Shown: piece by piece, positions 23,176 to 31,417 of the stretch
Layout of the letters: every line of letters starts with the position of its first letter
Position numbering within the stretch: position 1 is the stretch's first letter
NCBI GenBank assembly: GCA_902801485.1
Contig: CADCIP010000029.1
Location: 1 to 41,511 of the forward strand
Length of the DNA stretch: 41,511 nucleotides
Direction: 5' to 3'
Origin: an uncultured Bacteroidales bacterium
GTDB taxonomy: Bacteria; Bacteroidota; Bacteroidia; Bacteroidales; Bacteroidaceae
The notes under the pieces: model-generated
The model's input: the letters and a program-made list of their open reading frames with translations, nothing else
Told to the model about the DNA's origin: nothing
The model's database searches: none
Translations under genes and position numbers: made by a program

Positions 23176-24938
23176 GTCGCTATTGTTTCTTGGCTGGGTT
23201 TCTCCACTTCCAGCTTATATTTCTTAACAATTTCAATAATCTGCTGCTGAATCTTTGCTGGAGCAACACCTTGAAGTGTTGCCACCAGATTGTATCCGGC
23301 CTTACGCAGAATGGGGATAATCTCTGAGGGAATTCCTTTTTCCAGGAATAACTCGTCCTTGTCGCGTGGTGCCTTTACCTCTGGTTTCATTTGGGGGAAG
23401 AGCATAACTTCGCCAATTTGAAATTTGCCCGTCAGCAGCATCACTAAACGATCAATGCCGATACCGATACCGAAGGTAGGTGGCATGCCGTACTGTAGGG
23501 CACGCAGAAAGTCCTGATCGATAATCATGGCTTCGTCGTCACCCTTTTCCGACAGACGCATCTGCTCCTTAAATCGCTCTTCCTGATCGATGGGATCGTT
23601 CAACTCAGAGTATGCATTGGCCAACTCCTTACCATTCACCATCAATTCAAAGCGCTCTGTCAAACCGGGTTTCGAACGGTGCATCTTCGTCAGGGGCGAC
23701 ATCTCTACAGGATAATCTGTAATGAAAGTCGGCTGGATGAATGTTCCTTCGCAGGTCTCACCGAAGATTTCATCTATCAGTTTTCCTTTGCCCATGGTCT
23801 CATCCACCTCAATATTCAGTTTCTTGGCTACTTCGCGAATCTCGTCCTCATTCATGGGGTAGAGGTCGTAGCCCGTTTTCTCTTTGATGGCATCCAAAAT
23901 AGGCAGACGGCGGAAGGGTGCCTTGAATGAGATAACCTTGCCGTCAATTTCTACTTCTGGCTTACCGTTTACAGCTGTACATATTTGCTCCAGCATCTGC
24001 TCTGTGAAGCCCATACCCCAGTTCAGATCCTTGTAGCTGATATATAGCTCCATACAGGTAAACTCGGGATTGTGGGTCTTGTCCATACCCTCGTTGCGGA
24101 AGTTCTTGCCCATTTCATATACTCCCTCGAAACCTCCCACAATGAGTCGCTTTAAGTAGAGTTCTGTGGCGATACGCATGTACATATCTTGGTTCAGGGC
24201 ATTAAAGTGAGTCATGAAAGGACGCGCTGTTGCCCCGCCAGGAATGTTCTGGAGGATAGGGGTGTCAACTTCTGTATATCCTGCATCATCCAAAATCTTG
24301 CGCATTGTGCGGATGATGGTGGCACGCTTCAGGAAGGTTTCCTTAACACCGGCATTCACAATCAAGTCCACATAGCGTTGACGGTAACGCAGTTCTGGGT
24401 CATCGAACGAATCGAATACGTTTCCCTCAGCATCTGTCTTTACTATAGGCAATGGTTTCAGACTCTTCGAGAGCACTGTCATTTCCATAACGTGAACACT
24501 AATCTCACCCGTCTTTGTGCGGAACACATAACCTTTCACACCGATGAAATCACCTAAGTCAAGGCACTTCTTGAAGACGATGTTGTAGAGATCTTTGTTT
24601 TCGTCGGGACAAATGGCATCACGTTGTACATACACCTGAATACGTCCTTTGGAATCCTGCAATTCAGCAAATGCAGCCTTACCCATGATACGTTTGCTCA
24701 TGATACGGCCGGCCACACTTACTACAGGGCTGTTCTCGGGAGTGGCTGTCTCACGGACATCATTGCCTTCTTCATCCTTGCCAATGATGGGTAAGTCCAC
24801 AAAATCTTTTATGATATCGGTGCTCCACGCTGATACGGGATATTCAGCTGCGGGGTAGGGATTAATGCCCAAATCGCGCAACTGCTGAAGATTATTTCTG
24901 CGAACAATTTCCTGTTCGCTCAATTCCAATATGTTCAT
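23163..24938 (-). CDS. lysS: Lysyl-tRNA synthetase, class II
   Basis: A 591-residue class II synthetase. An N-terminal OB-fold anticodon domain contains VSVAGRIMSKRIMGKAAF. The catalytic core shows motif 2 FRNEGMDKTHNPEFTCME and motif 3 GIGIGIDRLVMLLTG. A C-terminal extension of about 70 residues after the motif 3 region (RKAGYNLVATLQGVAPAKIQ) is typical of Bacteroidetes LysS and resembles a small helical domain. It charges tRNA-Lys. It is first in the lysS-gpsA-pgi-HAD run, with a promoter at 24991-25021. An AGGTTAA-type heptad array lies in its transcribed leader. Confidence 0.97.
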   Translation of the reverse strand: MNILELSEQEIVRRNNLQQLRDLGINPYPAAEYPVSAWSTDIIKDFVDLPIIGKDEEGNDVRETATPENSPVVSVAGRIMSKRIMGKAAFAELQDSKGRIQVYVQRDAICPDENKDLYNIVFKKCLDLGDFIGVKGYVFRTKTGEISVHVMEMTVLSKSLKPLPIVKTDAEGNVFDSFDDPELRYRQRYVDLIVNAGVKETFLKRATIIRTMRKILDDAGYTEVDTPILQNIPGGATARPFMTHFNALNQDMYMRIATELYLKRLIVGGFEGVYEMGKNFRNEGMDKTHNPEFTCMELYISYKDLNWGMGFTEQMLEQICTAVNGKPEVEIDGKVISFKAPFRRLPILDAIKEKTGYDLYPMNEDEIREVAKKLNIEVDETMGKGKLIDEIFGETCEGTFIQPTFITDYPVEMSPLTKMHRSKPGLTERFELMVNGKELANAYSELNDPIDQEERFKEQMRLSEKGDDEAMIIDQDFLRALQYGMPPTFGIGIGIDRLVMLLTGKFQIGEVMLFPQMKPEVKAPRDKDELFLEKGIPSEIIPILRKAGYNLVATLQGVAPAKIQQQIIEIVKKYKLEVEKPSQETIATWTV

Positions 24939-24954
24939 TTTCTTGTCTCTAATC

Positions 24955-24982
24955 TTTAACCTTTAACCATTAACCTTTATAA
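24955..24982. repeat. Heptad array (TTTAACC) in the lysS leader
   Basis: TTTAACC, TTTAACC, ATTAACC and TTTATAA lie between the lysS -7 box and its start codon, so they would be transcribed as GGTTAAA units containing TAA. Confidence 0.8.
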
Positions 24983-24990
24983 AGCGGCTG

Positions 24991-25021
24991 CAAAGGTACA
25001 ACAATTCTTGCAAATCCCCAA
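24991..25021 (-). promoter_or_regulatory. lysS promoter
   Basis: On the minus strand TTG (25019-25021), a 20-bp spacer and TACCTTTG followed by C (24991-24998) match the Bacteroidetes consensus. The -33 element overlaps the terminator-like hairpin behind the C10 protease gene. Confidence 0.65.
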
Positions 25022-25032
25022 CTATGTTGGGG
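25016..25032 (-). terminator. Hairpin behind the C10 protease gene
   Basis: CCCCAAC, a TAT loop and GTTGGGG form a 7-bp stem 8-24 bp beyond the protease stop codon. The following T-run on the minus strand is short (ATTTG), so termination may be weak. It is shared with the lysS promoter region. Confidence 0.4.
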
Positions 25033-25039
25033 GAAAATC

Positions 25040-27538
25040 TTATTTTACTACCTTCTTGCTACCTACAACGTAAATACCCTTCTTGAGTTGAGAGTTGACC
25101 TTTCGTCCGCTAAGGTCGTAGATTCCGTTCCCGTTCCCGTTATCGTTCCCGTTATCGTTGACGTTTCTAATGCCATCTGTCTCCACCTTGTACATTTTGT
25201 TGTTCAGGATATGGAAGCCAAAGCCCAGCTCTATGTTTCTTTTTACAATAGTGTTTCCATTCATCACCCAGCCTTTCAATGGGCTCCAACCTCTGTATCC
25301 ATTCTGTTTGGCTGCAATTTTTACGGTATAATATCCGTCTTCCAACTCGTTGGGCAGTTTGCCTCTGAAAGTAAAGGACTTGTTAAGTAGCATGGAGAAG
25401 TGGTTAAGCGTTGAACTGATTTTTTGCACCTCACCAAATTCACTAATCAGGTTGTTTTCTTCATCATAAACAACCATCGAGAACTGTCCTTTGAAAGGTT
25501 CGTTCCCCATGTTAATGACATTTGTCATAAACATCTCTATATGTCTGCTTTCCGGATCGAAGCCTGTTACCAGCATATCTGTCACCTGCATGTCTGCATA
25601 GAATTCAGGCAAGTCTTCCTCGCCTGCCTTGTGGTAGATAATCTTTCCGTCTTCCAGCCAGAAAGGGATGTATATTTCTATTCCTTCAACAATCTGACTA
25701 CCATTTATTTTGAATTGTGTAACTTTTCCCCATTCCAGATATCCGTTTTGGTTCGCTGCCAGATACAGACGGTATTCTCCGTCCTGCAGGTACTCGGGTA
25801 ACTGCCCTTCAAAAGTAACTGCGTATGGCTGATAGTAACCCTGTTCCAGACCGTTGATGTAGTAAACGCTGCCAAAGTGTTGCAGAAGATTCCCCTCGTT
25901 ATCTGCAACAGCCATTTGCAGCCAGCCGGTAAAGGACTTCGAGGCCCCGTTTCTGGGTAGCGTGGCTTGAACAGACATAGATAGTCCGTCTAGTTCTTCT
26001 CCCACGTTTGTCAGCTCATTCACTTGCATCTTGGGTGTATATTTCTCGGTAATTGTGCTGACTGTAAGTGTCACAGGTGATGGATATGTCACCGTTTCAT
26101 ACTTCTGACTGTCTTGAGCCTTACTGCGTATGATTAAGGTATAGTCGCCCTCAGCTATGTCTTGGGGTAGGGTTCCCTCCACTTTGAGGCTATTCAATCC
26201 GTAACTGAACATCACATTATTCACTCCTTGAGAACCTACCAGTATTTCCTTGTTTTTCGCATCCCGAAGATAAAACTCTATTCTGCCGACGAACTCCTTG
26301 TAGCTAAAGTTGTACATATTGTTCACGGTTATAATGAACTTATGCGTATTATTAGGGTTAATTCTTGCCGACGACAGAATCACCTCTCTTGCCTGCCAGA
26401 AGAACTCCGAATCTCTCTGCCCGTTGTCTGGCTTTATGCCGATAATAGCCTCGTGATTCTGACTGTATTCATCGCCGTCAGCCTCCAATGCGCTCAGTTT
26501 GAAGAAGTCGTCGCAGTAACCTTCCCATCCCCAATTCACATGGTAGAAAGGATAGCCTCCCTCATCTGCTTTGTAGCCGTCGATGATAAAGGAGTGTCCC
26601 CCCACCTGTGGCGATGCAGCAGTATATATTATAGGTCGTTCATTGTTCAGCTCGTTTAGTACTAAAGTCTGCCACTCGTTGGTGTTCATGAAGTTCTTAT
26701 GTATGAGGGCTATGTCGTTGTCGTACCCAAAGTTCTCCACTAACGCCTTAATTTGCTGGCTACTGTTGGCAGCACTCTCTCTTATGCCGAAGTCCATTTG
26801 TACAGCTACTGCACAGGCGTAAACAAGGTTGGCCACAGCATCGCACTCCGTTATCGTACCTCCGGTTTTATAGGAACTCTTGATATAAGGCCAGTTAAAT
26901 TTGTAGGTCGAAAGATTTTCGTGAATGGGAATGCTGTTACTGGCCGAAACATAGTCCACCATCCCCGTGGGGGAGTCGGGGTACTTGTAATAATAAAGCG
27001 TTTGCGATGTGGTGATGGCCACGCATCCCGTTATGCAGCGTTTTCCGTACAGTTCTGGGCATTTGTTGTTGTAAGGCGCATTTTGTCCCCATTGGGTGGA
27101 GAGCAGAGGTCCCACTTGTTCCTTGATGCCCTCAATCCTGCGTCTGGCCGGTCTCATGGGTTTTCCACTTGTCAGTGCTTCATATTCATGGGTATAACTG
27201 TCTAATAGTTCCTGTAGTCCGGCTGGAATGTTGTTTTCGTCAAAACCTCTGCTCTGCGAGAAACCCAATACTGGTGTCATTCGTATATCCGCTGAGATAA
27301 TAGCATATCCGTCCGATCCTGCTTTGCAGATGTAGAACCCATTCTGTTCGCCGTCTTGCAAGTCAGATGCAGCAATAACACGCTGCGTCTTTATGGTTTT
27401 AGCTCTTTTCCCCCATCTTGTGGGACGGTTCATAATAGAGTCGGCAATATGTTGGACATCTGCCATCTTTCGTTGTTGAGCCATGCTGGGGACTAATCCC
27501 AGTAACCAGCATGATAGTATAAGGATGGTTTTTTTCAT
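25040..27538 (-). CDS. Secreted C10-family cysteine protease (streptopain-like) with C-terminal tail
   Basis: An 832-residue protein with a signal peptide (1-20), a Spi-type propeptide at about 25-125, and a C10 peptidase domain with catalytic Cys172 (CITGCVAITTSQ) and His315 (GGHSFIIDGY), followed by NWGWEGYCDDFF. About 430 residues of beta-rich repeats follow, then a C-terminal tail (IYDLSGRKV, GIYVVGSKKVVK) of the kind ending many secreted Bacteroidales proteins. It resembles SpeB and Bacteroides bfp proteases and is exported to the periplasm or surface. The region before the tail is coded by a hexanucleotide microsatellite at 25125-25163 (Asn/Asp/Gly repeats) and by two GAGTTGA heptads at 25085-25098. 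It lies 42 bp downstream of the SPFH gene. Confidence 0.93.
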   Translation of the reverse strand: MKKTILILSCWLLGLVPSMAQQRKMADVQHIADSIMNRPTRWGKRAKTIKTQRVIAASDLQDGEQNGFYICKAGSDGYAIISADIRMTPVLGFSQSRGFDENNIPAGLQELLDSYTHEYEALTSGKPMRPARRRIEGIKEQVGPLLSTQWGQNAPYNNKCPELYGKRCITGCVAITTSQTLYYYKYPDSPTGMVDYVSASNSIPIHENLSTYKFNWPYIKSSYKTGGTITECDAVANLVYACAVAVQMDFGIRESAANSSQQIKALVENFGYDNDIALIHKNFMNTNEWQTLVLNELNNERPIIYTAASPQVGGHSFIIDGYKADEGGYPFYHVNWGWEGYCDDFFKLSALEADGDEYSQNHEAIIGIKPDNGQRDSEFFWQAREVILSSARINPNNTHKFIITVNNMYNFSYKEFVGRIEFYLRDAKNKEILVGSQGVNNVMFSYGLNSLKVEGTLPQDIAEGDYTLIIRSKAQDSQKYETVTYPSPVTLTVSTITEKYTPKMQVNELTNVGEELDGLSMSVQATLPRNGASKSFTGWLQMAVADNEGNLLQHFGSVYYINGLEQGYYQPYAVTFEGQLPEYLQDGEYRLYLAANQNGYLEWGKVTQFKINGSQIVEGIEIYIPFWLEDGKIIYHKAGEEDLPEFYADMQVTDMLVTGFDPESRHIEMFMTNVINMGNEPFKGQFSMVVYDEENNLISEFGEVQKISSTLNHFSMLLNKSFTFRGKLPNELEDGYYTVKIAAKQNGYRGWSPLKGWVMNGNTIVKRNIELGFGFHILNNKMYKVETDGIRNVNDNGNDNGNGNGIYDLSGRKVNSQLKKGIYVVGSKKVVK

Positions 27539-27580
27539 GACACCAGATTTTTAAGCTTTTTTCATTCTTTCATTTTTCTC

Positions 27581-28543
27581 TCACACGCTTCCCGAGTTTA
27601 CAATCGGTTGTGCCGGCTCATCACCGCAGAGGACTACCAGCAGGTTGCTTACCATAGAAGCCTTCTTTTCTTCTGTCAGGTTCACGATGCTTTCTTCAGA
27701 AAGTTTATCCAATGCCATCTTTACCATGCTGACAGCTCCGTCCACAATCTTCTCGCGTGCTGTGATGATAGCTGCAGCCTGCTGACGGCGTAGCATTACA
27801 GCAGCAATCTCCGGAGCATAAGCCAGGTAGTTGATTCGGGCTTCTGTTACCTCCAATCCCGCCATTGCCAGCCGTTCGTTCAGCTTTTCGGTCAGCACAT
27901 CATTGATTTCATTGGCACCGCTACGCAATGTTATCACCTCGTTCTCCTTGGTGTCTTCATTGTCGTAGGCATACATGCCAGCCACTTCGCGCAAAGCCGA
28001 ATCGCTTTGAACTGCCACAAACTTCTCAAACTTATTCATACGGGCCGTAGCAGAGTTGCCCACTTGAGCTCCGGCTGTATTGGAGACATCGGTATCTATA
28101 TCAAAAATAGCTTTATATGTATCTTTCAGTTTCCAAACAACAACCAGACCAATAAGGATGGGATTACCCGTTTTGTCGTTTACCTTGATGGGCTCGGCAT
28201 TCAGGTTGCGAGCACGAAGGCTGACATTCTTAACACTCATAAAGGGGTTTAGCCAGTAAAAACCTGTTTTGCGGAAGGTACCCACATACTTGCCGAAGAA
28301 TGTCATCACCTTGGCTTGATTGGGTTCCAGCATGGAGAAACCGCAACAGCAGATAATGCTGGCAATCAGCAGCAGTACAGATAGTATAATCCAGGGTGCA
28401 AAAGAATTCCCGCTATCGCTTTTCACTATACCAAGTATAAAACAGGAAAAAGTGGCACACCACAACAGGATATCCAGAAAAATCATCAGGAAGCCATTCA
28501 GATAACCACCTTTAAACTCAAATTCTTTGTTCATTGTTTCCAT
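27581..28543 (-). CDS. SPFH/band-7 domain membrane protein
   Basis: A 320-residue protein with two N-terminal hydrophobic helices (about 17-37 and 47-68) followed by an SPFH (stomatin/prohibitin) domain starting around EPNQAKVMTFFGKYVGTF, and a helical region with REVAGMYAYDNED and EARINYLAYAPEIAAVML. Such proteins form membrane-bound oligomeric scaffolds, and some act with proteases; no NfeD partner is encoded nearby. The start could be 28543 or Met4 at 28534. A secreted protease gene follows in the same direction, but a functional link is only a guess. Confidence 0.93.
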   Translation of the reverse strand: METMNKEFEFKGGYLNGFLMIFLDILLWCATFSCFILGIVKSDSGNSFAPWIILSVLLLIASIICCCGFSMLEPNQAKVMTFFGKYVGTFRKTGFYWLNPFMSVKNVSLRARNLNAEPIKVNDKTGNPILIGLVVVWKLKDTYKAIFDIDTDVSNTAGAQVGNSATARMNKFEKFVAVQSDSALREVAGMYAYDNEDTKENEVITLRSGANEINDVLTEKLNERLAMAGLEVTEARINYLAYAPEIAAVMLRRQQAAAIITAREKIVDGAVSMVKMALDKLSEESIVNLTEEKKASMVSNLLVVLCGDEPAQPIVNSGSV

Positions 28544-28686
28544 TTCGATAATAGTTTAAGTTATTGACCGGTTTAATACTGACCGCAGAATATTATTTCC
28601 ATTGGTCGTTTGTTTACAAAAATACTGAAAAAAACAATCTTCAGGTCCTTTTGCCTATTCTTTAACATACTTTTAACGTTTTTCAC

Positions 28687-28707
28687 TAAAGTCTAAAGCC
28701 TAAAGTC
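28687..28707. repeat. Three TAAAGYC heptads upstream of the YgjP-like gene
   Basis: TAAAGTC, TAAAGCC and TAAAGTC lie in the divergent gap between the SPFH and metallopeptidase genes, with TAA on the plus strand and TAG on the minus strand. Confidence 0.75.
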
Positions 28708-28721
28708 CCAGGCCTTAAATA

Positions 28722-28737
28722 TAAATTTGTAATTTTG
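28722..28737 (+). promoter_or_regulatory. Overlapping -7 boxes of the YgjP-like gene
   Basis: TAAATTTG (28722-28729) and TAATTTTG (28730-28737) both fit TAnnTTTG. Either would start the transcript about 3-13 nt before the ATG at 28747, so the mRNA would be nearly leaderless. No clear -33 element is seen. Confidence 0.4.
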
Positions 28738-28746
28738 TGGCCGAAA

Positions 28747-29319
28747 ATGAAAGATATAGGAACATTCCTCGATGACCAGGAATTCGGCCGCATCTGTTTG
28801 CGCAGCAACAGGAGGGCCAGAAGATTTGTTTTTCGCATAAAGGAAGATGCCCTTGTTTGCACCATTCCCGCAGGGGCGCGTAAATCCGATTTGATTCGTG
28901 CCATAGAAGAGTTGCGTCCACGACTCCGTATCATGGCTCAACGTGCAGAAGAGCGGCGCGCACATCAGCAGCGTCTCACACCCGAGCAGACAGAAAGCCT
29001 GCGTCAGCAGGCCAAGAAGCTCCTGCCGCCACGATTGCAGGCCCTTGCATCCGCTCGTGGTTTACAATTCCGGAAAGTTAACATCCGCAAGAGCCATACT
29101 CGTTGGGGCAGTTGCAGCAGTAAGGGCAATATCAGCCTTAGTTTATACCTGATGCTCTTACCTCCTCACCTGCAGGATTACGTCATGCAGCACGAACTTA
29201 CCCATTTAATCGAGATGAACCATAGTTCCCGTTTTTGGGCGTTACTTGATGAGGTGACTGCTGGCAATGCACTTCAGTACAGGAAAGAAATAAGTAACTG
29301 TCACCTCCCTGTCCTTTAA
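28747..29319 (+). CDS. YgjP-like/M48-family metallopeptidase (DUF45)
   Basis: A 190-residue protein with the zinc motif HELTH followed by LIEMNHSSRFW, which supplies the third ligand; KSHTRWGSCSSKGNISLS precedes it. This order is diagnostic for the DUF45/YgjP family of cytoplasmic WSS1/SprT-like metallopeptidases. The substrate is unknown; relatives have been linked to DNA-protein crosslink repair by similarity. The ATG at 28747 is preferred over a TTG at 28735, which lies inside a promoter box. The next gene starts 3 bp after the stop, so the two form an operon. Confidence 0.93.
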   Translation: MKDIGTFLDDQEFGRICLRSNRRARRFVFRIKEDALVCTIPAGARKSDLIRAIEELRPRLRIMAQRAEERRAHQQRLTPEQTESLRQQAKKLLPPRLQALASARGLQFRKVNIRKSHTRWGSCSSKGNISLSLYLMLLPPHLQDYVMQHELTHLIEMNHSSRFWALLDEVTAGNALQYRKEISNCHLPVL

Positions 29320-29322
29320 ACC

Positions 29323-30273
29323 ATGAATGTGTTAAGGCGTCTTTTTCTTTTCCTCCTATTCCTCAACTTGTCATCTCCGAGCCTTTGGCCACAAAGAATC
29401 ATGTGGTACAATGTAGAGAATGTATTTGACACCCGACATGATTCCTTAAAGAACGACTTTGATTTCCTTCCAGAAGGGGACTATCATTGGACACCATGGA
29501 GATATTGGAGAAAGCTCGACAACATTTCTCGTGTCATAGCCGCTGTAGCCGAGCAGGATGGCTGGCCTATGTTAGTGGGTATGTGCGAGGTTGAAAACGA
29601 TACGGTGCTTCGCGATCTTACCCTCCGTTCATCCCTCCGCACTGCCAAATATCGTTATGTGCATCACGAAGGGCCTGATCTCCGTGGTGTGGATGTAGCT
29701 TTACTCTATCAGCCGGCCCTCTTCCGTCTTTTGGGTTCCGAGGCCATACGGGTTTCTTCTGACGAACAGGGACTGCGTCCCACTCGTGATATATTACATG
29801 TTTGGGGGCAGCAAATACGTTCCGATTCTTTGCTTCATGTCTTTGTGTTGCACTTCCCCAGTAGGGCGGGCGGCAACATATCCAGCACGCAGAATCGTAT
29901 GCTTGCAGCCCAGACGCTCTGTTCAGCACTCGATAAGTTGAAAGGACAACGCATTCTGGTAATGGGTGATTTCAATGCCGAACCGCACGACCCGATCTTT
30001 CAGCCCATCCTTCAACATCTTGTCAGCCTTGTTCCCCAGAGACGCAAAGAACTGAAGAGGGCGCAAGGGACGTATTTTTATCAGGGTTTATGGGGATATA
30101 TCGATCATATACTCGTTTCACCCCTTATGCAGTTGAGTTGCGAACATCGTGTTCATGTTGCTAAGTTTCCTTTCCTTCTTACAGAGAAAGGTGCACCTTG
30201 GCGTACTTTTCAAGGTCCAGCCTATAAGGGCGGTTATTCCGATCATTTACCGCTGTATGTAGATGTTTGGTAA
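29323..30273 (+). CDS. Secreted endonuclease/exonuclease/phosphatase-family protein
   Basis: A 316-residue protein with an N-terminal hydrophobic signal (RRLFLFLLFLNLSS) and the EEP fold: IMWYNVENVFD, the metal-binding Glu in GMCEVENDTVL, MGDFNAEPHD, and the terminal catalytic His in GYSDHLPLYVDVW. Such proteins hydrolyse phosphodiester or phosphomonoester bonds; the substrate here is unknown, but export suggests extracellular nucleic acid or phospholipid. It is coupled to the YgjP-like gene (3-bp gap). Confidence 0.93.
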   Translation: MNVLRRLFLFLLFLNLSSPSLWPQRIMWYNVENVFDTRHDSLKNDFDFLPEGDYHWTPWRYWRKLDNISRVIAAVAEQDGWPMLVGMCEVENDTVLRDLTLRSSLRTAKYRYVHHEGPDLRGVDVALLYQPALFRLLGSEAIRVSSDEQGLRPTRDILHVWGQQIRSDSLLHVFVLHFPSRAGGNISSTQNRMLAAQTLCSALDKLKGQRILVMGDFNAEPHDPIFQPILQHLVSLVPQRRKELKRAQGTYFYQGLWGYIDHILVSPLMQLSCEHRVHVAKFPFLLTEKGAPWRTFQGPAYKGGYSDHLPLYVDVW

Positions 30274-30306
30274 GTGTGTCCCTCACAAAATAATGCTTCT
30301 CCGCAT

Positions 30307-31203
30307 TTATTTGTCGTCTTTCCTGAAAGATAAAGGGGAGACACCGGTGATGCGACGGAAGGCGGTAGAGAAATAATCGGGGTTACTGAACCCGACGTCA
30401 TAGGCAATCTCCTTGAGTGGCTTCGTTGTATTCAGCAACAGAAACTTACTTTGCTTGATGCGTGTCTCCTGGATGTACTGGTAAGGTGTCATGCCTGTTT
30501 GCTGCAGGAAAATCTTGCGAAAACGGCTGTAGCCCCAGTTGATGGCCAAAGCCACATCCTCAGATCGGATGTCTTTGTGATAATTGTTGTGAATGAAAAG
30601 CAAAGCTTGATGCATGTCCTCGGCCATTTCTTTTTCTGCCTGGCTCGATGCGTTGTCGTACGAAGAAATATATCCAAGCATCATGTTCACATAGCCGCTC
30701 AGCAGTTGCTGGTATCCTTTCTCCATGTGTTGCGCTGCCTCTATGCCTTGATTGAAAAGGTGAATGATATCGTAGCTCATACTTATCGGCAGATGGAAGA
30801 GTGGATGATGCGTCGAGAAAAAACCGTTCTTGACCCTCATTTCCATATTTGGCCCGCGGAATCCGATCCAATACTCCTTCCATCCGGTATTTGTGTCCGG
30901 ATGATAGGTGTGGCGTTCCTGGGGAAAAAGCATCATCACATCTCCTGCCTTCACCTGCATCTCGCCTGCTGTCTCGGTGCGGAAAAATCCCGCACCATTC
31001 GAGCAATAGATTAGCTGGTATTCGTCTAACATACGGCCTGCGGCAGGCTGGAATCTGTACGAGAGGGGGTGCTCTGCTGGAGGATAAGCCTCTCCGGGCT
31101 GAATTTCTTGCGTTCCAACACAGTTGACAGTGAGACCCCAGTCCAAATCGTGTTCTACTGAAGGCAGGTACTTATAATTGAGGTGCTCGTTCATCGTTGT
31201 CAT
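30307..31203 (-). CDS. AraC-family transcriptional regulator
   Basis: A 298-residue regulator. The N-terminal half is a cupin-like ligand-binding domain (EIQPGEAYPPAEHPLSYRF, GDVMMLFPQERHTYHP). The C-terminal half has two helix-turn-helix motifs: SEDVALAINWGYSRFRKIF, and IAYDVGFSNPDYFSTAFRR followed by the usual GVSPLSFRK. It is divergent from the GH78 rhamnosidase gene across a 214-bp gap and is therefore the likely sugar-responsive activator of that gene (inference). The start could be 31203 or Met4 at 31194. A -7 box TATATTTG lies at 31233-31240 on the minus strand. Confidence 0.94.
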   Translation of the reverse strand: MTTMNEHLNYKYLPSVEHDLDWGLTVNCVGTQEIQPGEAYPPAEHPLSYRFQPAAGRMLDEYQLIYCSNGAGFFRTETAGEMQVKAGDVMMLFPQERHTYHPDTNTGWKEYWIGFRGPNMEMRVKNGFFSTHHPLFHLPISMSYDIIHLFNQGIEAAQHMEKGYQQLLSGYVNMMLGYISSYDNASSQAEKEMAEDMHQALLFIHNNYHKDIRSEDVALAINWGYSRFRKIFLQQTGMTPYQYIQETRIKQSKFLLLNTTKPLKEIAYDVGFSNPDYFSTAFRRITGVSPLSFRKDDK

Positions 31204-31369
31204 ATTTTAGAGTAATGAATGATATTCTTATGCAAATATACTCAGAAATATTATACCCGCTATCAAATACTTTCCCTTTTTACATACTTATGTTCTTTTT
31301 TTTTCTTTCAAATGTCATTATTCTATGGTATATTGTCATTTTTTAAAGGTCGGCTGCCAGTTAATAACA

Positions 31370-31377
31370 TAAATTTG
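31370..31377 (+). promoter_or_regulatory. -7 box of the rhamnosidase gene, without a -33 element
   Basis: TAAATTTG followed by C lies 40 bp upstream of the ATG. The stretch 19-20 bp upstream of it (TCGGCTGCC region) lacks TTG, which fits a promoter that depends on an activator such as the divergent AraC protein. Confidence 0.45.
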
Positions 31378-31417
31378 CAGCAGGAAACAAAGCGTAAACC
31401 GACAAATTAACATTATA

